Assembly (NCBI RefSeq): GCF_002251735.1
Contig: NZ_NOXS01000035.1
Location: 314,814-378,813, forward strand
Length of the DNA: 64,000 nt
Direction of reading: 5' to 3'
Origin: Elstera cyanobacteriorum
GTDB lineage: Bacteria; Pseudomonadota; Alphaproteobacteria; Elsterales; Elsteraceae
A program made the translations under genes and the position numbers. Each line of letters starts with the position of its first letter. Positions within the stretch are counted from its first letter, which is position 1. Of the stretch, positions 60,347 through 64,000 are shown piece after piece. The notes beneath the pieces are model-generated. The model did not search any database. It saw only the letters and a list, made by a program, of their open reading frames with translations, and was not told the origin of the DNA.

Positions 60347-60958
60347 CTAAAACGCCCCCAGTGCCAGCGACAAGCCGAGCGTCGCCATCACCGCCGCAAT
60401 CAGCCCGTCGAGTAGCCGCCAGGTGATCGGCTTGGCAAACAGCGGGGCGAGCCAGCGGGCGCCCAAAGCGAGGCCGTGGAACCAAAGGAAGGACGCGACC
60501 ATCGCACCCAAGATGAACCAGCGCCGGTCGTCCCAGCCGTAGCGCCCGGCGAGGCTGCCGAGCAGCACGACGGTATCGAGATAGACGTGCGGGTTCAATA
60601 AACTGACCGCCAGCACGGTGAGCAGCGCCGATTTCAATGAGGCTTCGCCCTGCCCTTCTGCCGCCAGGGCTGCGGGGTGGAACGCCCGCTTCAACGCCAG
60701 CGCGGCATAGGCGAAGAGGAAGACCGCCCCGGCCCAACGCACCGCCATGAGCAGCAGCGGGATTTCCTGCACCAGACTACCAAGACCCAGGCTTCCCGCC
60801 AGGATCAGCACCGCATCGATGGCAAAACACAGAAAGGCAATCGGCAGCGGGTGCTGGCGGCGCAGGCCTTGGCGGAGCACGAAGGCGTTCTGCGCGCCAA
60901 TCGCCACGATCAGCGATCCCCCCAGGCCGAACCCGGCGGTTAAAGCCTCAACGCTCAT
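60347..60958 (-). CDS. LysE/ArgO-family amino-acid exporter
   Basis: A 203-residue membrane protein with about six helices and the LysE-type N-terminus GLGGSLIVAIGAQNAFVLRQGLRRQH, the family's GAQNxFVLRQG signature. The region SLLNPHVYLDTVVLLGSLAGRY is also typical of ArgO/LysE members. It probably exports basic or other amino acids. It is divergent from the XRE-cupin gene, which may control it through the repeats in the ~88-base gap. No LysG-type activator is adjacent. Confidence 0.92.
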   Translation of the reverse strand: MSVEALTAGFGLGGSLIVAIGAQNAFVLRQGLRRQHPLPIAFLCFAIDAVLILAGSLGLGSLVQEIPLLLMAVRWAGAVFLFAYAALALKRAFHPAALAAEGQGEASLKSALLTVLAVSLLNPHVYLDTVVLLGSLAGRYGWDDRRWFILGAMVASFLWFHGLALGARWLAPLFAKPITWRLLDGLIAAVMATLGLSLALGAF

Positions 60959-60979
60959 GCTTGCTCTCCCGGATCGGAT

Positions 60980-61036
60980 CGGTCACTATAATGAACCGTT
61001 TAATTTGTTGAACCAATCCGGTCAATATAATAATCC
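60980..61036. promoter_or_regulatory. Two direct repeats with TATAAT boxes between lysE and XRE-cupin gene
   Basis: CGGTCACTATAATGAACC at 60980-60997 and CGGTCAATATAATAATCC at 61019-61036 match at 15 of 18 positions, 39 bases apart. The second contains TATAAT about 16 bases before the XRE gene start. They are likely operators for the XRE-cupin regulator and one overlaps its promoter. Confidence 0.55.
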
Positions 61037-61046
61037 ACGGAGCCAG

Positions 61047-61628
61047 ATGCTCGACCCCGACCGCCTTGCCGCCGCCCTTGCGGTCAATCTGCGCGATCAC
61101 CGCACGCGCCAGGGCCTTAGCCTCGATCAATTGGCCAAACGCGCCGATGTGTCGAAAGGCATGCTGGTGCAGATCGAAGGCGGCAAAACCAACCCCTCCA
61201 TCGCCACCCTCTGCCGCGTGGCCAATGCCCTGGGCGTGCCGGTGGCAAAACTGCTGGAACTCGCCGAAACCCCGCCCGTGCGCATCGTCCGCAAGGCCGA
61301 AACGCCGCGCCTGTGGCAAACGGCGGCGGGTAGCGAAGCCCATTTGCTGATGAGCACCGACGGGCAGGAATATACCGAGCTTTGGACCTGGACCCTCGCC
61401 CCCGGCGAGCATTTCGACGGCGAGGCCCACCCGCCCGGCGCGCGTGAAATTCTATCGGTGCAGGAAGGCCGCTTACGCCTTACGGTCGGCGACGAAAGCC
61501 CGGAGATCGGCCCCGGCGATACGCTGCTGTTCCGCGCCGACCGCCCGCACCGCTACGCCAATGCAGGCGACGCGCCGGTGCGGTTTACGATGGTGGTGGT
61601 AGAACGGTCCAGCACGACGCTGGGCTGA
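61047..61628 (+). CDS. XRE-family regulator with C-terminal cupin domain
   Basis: A 193-residue regulator. The HTH covers residues ~10-65 (LRDHRTRQGLSLDQLAKRADVSKGMLVQIEGGKTNPSIATLCRVANALGVPVAKLLEL), and a cupin domain lies at 110-190 (WTWTLAPGEHFDGEAHPPGAREILSVQEGRLRLTVGDESPEIGPGDTLLFRADRPHRYANAGD), with ligand-binding His and Glu residues. ATG 61047 is the start of the HTH and has GGAG upstream. Such regulators typically bind small polar ligands or sense metabolites. It is divergent from the LysE-type exporter and probably regulates it. The repeat region at 60980-61036 would be its binding site. Confidence 0.9.
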   Translation: MLDPDRLAAALAVNLRDHRTRQGLSLDQLAKRADVSKGMLVQIEGGKTNPSIATLCRVANALGVPVAKLLELAETPPVRIVRKAETPRLWQTAAGSEAHLLMSTDGQEYTELWTWTLAPGEHFDGEAHPPGAREILSVQEGRLRLTVGDESPEIGPGDTLLFRADRPHRYANAGDAPVRFTMVVVERSSTTLG

Positions 61629-61655
61629 GGCGGTGAGTACGTATGCCTTCAAGAC

Positions 61656-61761
61656 TCCTCTCCCTTTGGGAGAGGCGGACGCCGCAGGCGTCGGGTGAGG
61701 GCGAAGCGCGCTGATCTAACAGGCAATTCCCTCACCCTGCCCTCTCCCAGTGGGAGAGGGT
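61656..61761. repeat. Composite palindromic element between convergent XRE-cupin and lpxC genes
   Basis: CCTCTCCC/GGGAGAGG (61658-61665/61669-61676), GACGCC/GGCGTC (61679-61684/61688-61693), GGGTGAGGG/CCCTCACCC (61694-61702/61730-61738) and CCCTCTCCC/GGGAGAGGG (61741-61749/61753-61761) fill the gap. The last is followed by TTCTTCTC and may also end the XRE gene. The design resembles REP-like dispersed repeats in related genomes, but no second copy lies in this window. Confidence 0.75.
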
Positions 61762-61771
61762 TCTTCTCGGC

Positions 61772-62725
61772 TTACGCCCGCGCCGCCACGGCGGGCAGGT
61801 CCATCGGCGCGCCAGTCGAAACCGAGGCCGAAGCGTCGACCCATTCGTAATTGGCCGGATCGGCGAAGACGGCGCGCAGCAGCTTATTGTTCAGCGCGTG
61901 GCCGGATTTGACCCCGTGGAAGGCGCCCAGAATTGGCCCGCCCGCGAGATAAAGGTCGCCGATGCAATCAAGAATCTTATGGCGGACGAATTCATCGTCG
62001 AACCGCAGCCCTTCCGGGTTCATCACGCTCTGGCCAGAAACGACCACCGCATTATCCAGCGAGCCGCCGAGGGCCAGGCCATTGGCGCGCAGGTAGTTCA
62101 CTTCTTCGAGGAAGCCGAAAGTGCGCGCGCGGCTGATCTGGCCTTTGAAGCTAGTTTCATCGACAACCACGGCGCCGCTTTGGCGGGCGACGGCATTATT
62201 ACCGAAGTCGATTTCGACCGAGACGGAGAAATGATCGGCGGGCGAGAGGCTGGCCGACTTGCTGCCTTCGGTGATCGAGACCGTGCGGCGAACGCGCAGG
62301 TAGCGGCGCGGCAACTCGCTATCGTGCAGCCCGGCGCTTTCCAGCAGAAAGACGAAGGGTTCGGACGACCCGTCCATGATCGGCAGTTCAGGACCATCGA
62401 CGGCGATCAAAATATCGTCGATGCCGAGGCCCGCGAGGGCCGCCATCACATGTTCAACGGTCGACAGCGTCGTGCCCGCCGGATTGGACAGCAGCGTCGC
62501 ATGCATCGTTTGCGTCACCCGGTCCCAACGGGCCGGAAGAATGCCTGCGTCGCCCTCAATATCCGTGCGGCGGAAGACGATGCCGGTGCCCGGCGCGGCG
62601 GGCAGCAGCGTCATCGCCACCGGTTGCCCGGTGTGAAGACCAATACCTTCGCAGCGAATAGCTTGCCCAATCGTCCGGCGCGTTGCCGACGGCACACCTG
62701 CCGCTTTACCCCGCCGATCGCTCAT
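61772..62725 (-). CDS. lpxC: UDP-3-O-acyl-N-acetylglucosamine deacetylase
   Basis: A 317-residue zinc deacetylase of the first committed step in lipid A synthesis. Zinc ligands are His92 in TTLSTVEHVMAAL, and a His and an Asp in DEFVRHKILDCIGDLYLAGG; a catalytic-site His is in GVKSGHALNNKLL. IRCEGIGLHTGQPVAMTLLPA is the family start. ATG 62725 is chosen because GTGGAGG lies seven bases before it; a GTG at 62737 is in frame. Standard alphaproteobacterial LpxC length. It is monocistronic here, not next to the usual ftsZ cluster. Confidence 0.95.
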   Translation of the reverse strand: MSDRRGKAAGVPSATRRTIGQAIRCEGIGLHTGQPVAMTLLPAAPGTGIVFRRTDIEGDAGILPARWDRVTQTMHATLLSNPAGTTLSTVEHVMAALAGLGIDDILIAVDGPELPIMDGSSEPFVFLLESAGLHDSELPRRYLRVRRTVSITEGSKSASLSPADHFSVSVEIDFGNNAVARQSGAVVVDETSFKGQISRARTFGFLEEVNYLRANGLALGGSLDNAVVVSGQSVMNPEGLRFDDEFVRHKILDCIGDLYLAGGPILGAFHGVKSGHALNNKLLRAVFADPANYEWVDASASVSTGAPMDLPAVAARA

Positions 62726-62861
62726 GCTTGCCTCCACGCTGCTGATCCTTGCTTATCCGGCCTGGGGTGCCTCGCCCCAGTCCAGAAATAACCAGGATTA
62801 GGGATAGCAAGCGTGATGCAACGCAGCAATTCACGCTTTGTTACGCGGTGTTACAGAAGCC

Positions 62862-63767
62862 CTAACGGCGGGCAAACAGGCGGCCATCGACGAGGGCCAG
62901 ACCAAAGCCAATCCCCAGCATTCCCGCCACTTGCCAGAGGGTTAACCGTTCCCCGAGGAATAAAATCCCCATCAGCAGCGCGCTGGGCGGAATGAGAAAC
63001 GTCACCAGCGACGAATTGCCCGCCCCCACCCGCGCCAGCAGGCGGAAATAGAGCACATAGGCCAGCGCGGTCGAGAGCGCGGCCAACCCGGCCAGCGATC
63101 CCAGCGTGGGGAGGGAGGGCAGCGCCAGCGTCCACGGCTGGTCGGCGACTGCCGTCAGCGGCAGCATCACCAGCGTCGCGGCGGTCAACTGCCCCAGGGC
63201 GGCGAGAATCGGATTGAGCTTGCGCAGGCGCCGCCCGTACCAAACCGCCCAACCATAGGCGAAGGCGGCGCCCAAAATCGCGGCTTGGGCAAGTAAGGGG
63301 CCGCTTAACCCGTCCACCGCACTCGGCCCGAGCATGATGGTGACGCCGAGAAAACCGCCGACAACGCCCGCGAGACGCAGCCGCGTCAGTTTTTCATCCT
63401 CGGTCATAAAATGGGTAACGATCAGCGCAAACAGCGGCGTGGTGGCGTTTAGGATCGACGCCAACCCGGCGCCGACCTGCTTCTGACCGTAGACGATTAG
63501 CGAAAAGGGAATAACGTTACTAAGCAGGGCGATAACGAAAAAACTGCCCCACAGCCCGGCGTCGCGCGGCAACGACAGGCCCATCGCCCGCACGGCCACC
63601 GCCAGGATCAGCGCCCCGCCGCCCACCCGGCAGAGAACGATGGTGAAGGGCGGCAGTTCCGCCACGGCGACCCGCCCAAAGAGGAAGGAGCCGCCCCAGA
63701 GGAGAGACAGGATTCCCAAAATCAGCCAATCATGGGCGGACATCGGACGGCTGGAAGGGGAGGTCAT
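62862..63767 (-). CDS. EamA/DMT-family transporter
   Basis: A 301-residue protein of ten helices in two EamA units (about residues 12-142 and 150-290). ILSLLWGGSFLFGRVAVAELPPFTIVLCRVGGG opens the first, and LARVGAGNSSLVTFLIPPSALLMGILFLGERL closes the second, both usual in this family. The substrate is unknown. ATG 63767 has GGAG nine bases upstream. It is divergent from the truncated EamA gene at the right edge, so two related transporters flank one promoter region. Confidence 0.88.
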   Translation of the reverse strand: MTSPSSRPMSAHDWLILGILSLLWGGSFLFGRVAVAELPPFTIVLCRVGGGALILAVAVRAMGLSLPRDAGLWGSFFVIALLSNVIPFSLIVYGQKQVGAGLASILNATTPLFALIVTHFMTEDEKLTRLRLAGVVGGFLGVTIMLGPSAVDGLSGPLLAQAAILGAAFAYGWAVWYGRRLRKLNPILAALGQLTAATLVMLPLTAVADQPWTLALPSLPTLGSLAGLAALSTALAYVLYFRLLARVGAGNSSLVTFLIPPSALLMGILFLGERLTLWQVAGMLGIGFGLALVDGRLFARR

Positions 63768-63906
63768 CAACGGCTCCTGCGAAAACGAGAGGCCGACGTT
63801 AGCCGCTTGTTCCCGTTTCGTCGCTCCGTTTCTTGCGCAAACAACGCAGCCCCCCTGTGACAAAGCGGCGGTTCTCGTTATGCGGTCGCCGGTCTAGCCT
63901 TTGACG

Positions 63907-64000
63907 ATGACGACTGCCGCTTCCGCCCCCGCCGCCTCCTCGCTTTCGCTGCGCGACCTTGGCCTTGTGATGCTGGTCATGCTGGTCTGGGGCATCAATT
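63907..64000 (+). CDS. EamA/DMT-family transporter, partial (N-terminus only)
   Basis: The first 31 residues are present before the right edge: a short polar tail (MTTAASAPAASSLSLRD) then LGLVMLVMLVWGIN, the opening helix of an EamA-type transporter with the usual WG-N pattern. The remainder lies outside the window. It is divergent from the EamA gene at 62862-63767. Confidence 0.6.
   Translation, partial: MTTAASAPAASSLSLRDLGLVMLVMLVWGIN

Overview
The window looks like a single chromosomal stretch of a GC-rich alphaproteobacterium, most likely Rhodospirillales/Azospirillaceae-like. The grounds are the codon bias, two branched-chain amino-acid (Liv-type) ABC operons, a very large NAD-glutamate dehydrogenase, an Lrp-controlled two-domain PutA, a DUF1674/SdhAF4 gene next to htpX-rsmB-rpe-heparinase, and an ECF sigma/NrsF pair. 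This is inference from gene content; no rRNA or tRNA gene is present to confirm it. I see no phage, transposase, integrase or CRISPR array.

Layout. 1-4072: a minus-strand liv operon (livG, an acyl-CoA synthetase, livH, livM running off the left edge). 4455-6182: an orphan serralysin-type secreted metalloprotease with three C-terminal DUF5648-like repeats, followed by tandem terminators. 6215-8317: a two-component system. 8500-10973: a membrane protein fusing an HdeD-like module to a probable papain-fold hydrolase, translationally coupled to an MFS transporter. 11030-14815: putA and its divergent Lrp-type regulator. 14812-16032: an isolated flagellin-like gene. 16235-20044: a complete livHMGF operon. 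20453-30427: mixed metabolic and stress genes (D-lactate/glycolate dehydrogenase, LysR/AhpD pair, GST, GNAT, DjlA-like protein, ppa, DMT exporter, YciI, scoAB).

30686-35523: uppP, an ECF sigma factor with NrsF-type anti-sigma, a PrlF-YhaV toxin-antitoxin pair, and leuA preceded by a leucine-rich leader peptide (33656-33766) with mutually exclusive hairpins, i.e. a probable attenuator. 35652-38582: a large AsmA protein. 38609-41814: a tyrosine/homogentisate degradation operon (hppD-hmgA-fahA) with a divergent MarR regulator. 42562-46375: a chemoreceptor with a c-type haem motif in its sensor domain, a PadR/HAAS pair and two small membrane or secreted proteins. 46484-54679: ahcY behind a 14-bp perfect inverted repeat, an AT-rich lipoprotein gene, SdhAF4, htpX, rsmB with an in-frame 30-bp minisatellite, rpe and heparinase. 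54739-60262: an AbrB-MazF pair and gdhB. 60347-64000: LysE exporter, XRE-cupin regulator, a composite palindromic repeat, lpxC, and two EamA transporters, the last one cut by the right edge.

Themes. Amino-acid handling dominates: Liv uptake twice, proline (putA), tyrosine (hppD-hmgA-fahA), glutamate (gdhB), leucine synthesis (leuA) and export (lysE). The features most worth a second look are the leu leader, the HdeD-hydrolase fusion, the haem-motif chemoreceptor, the repeat-bearing rsmB, the orphan protease and flagellin, and four convergent gene pairs that each overlap by exactly four bases through their stop codons.
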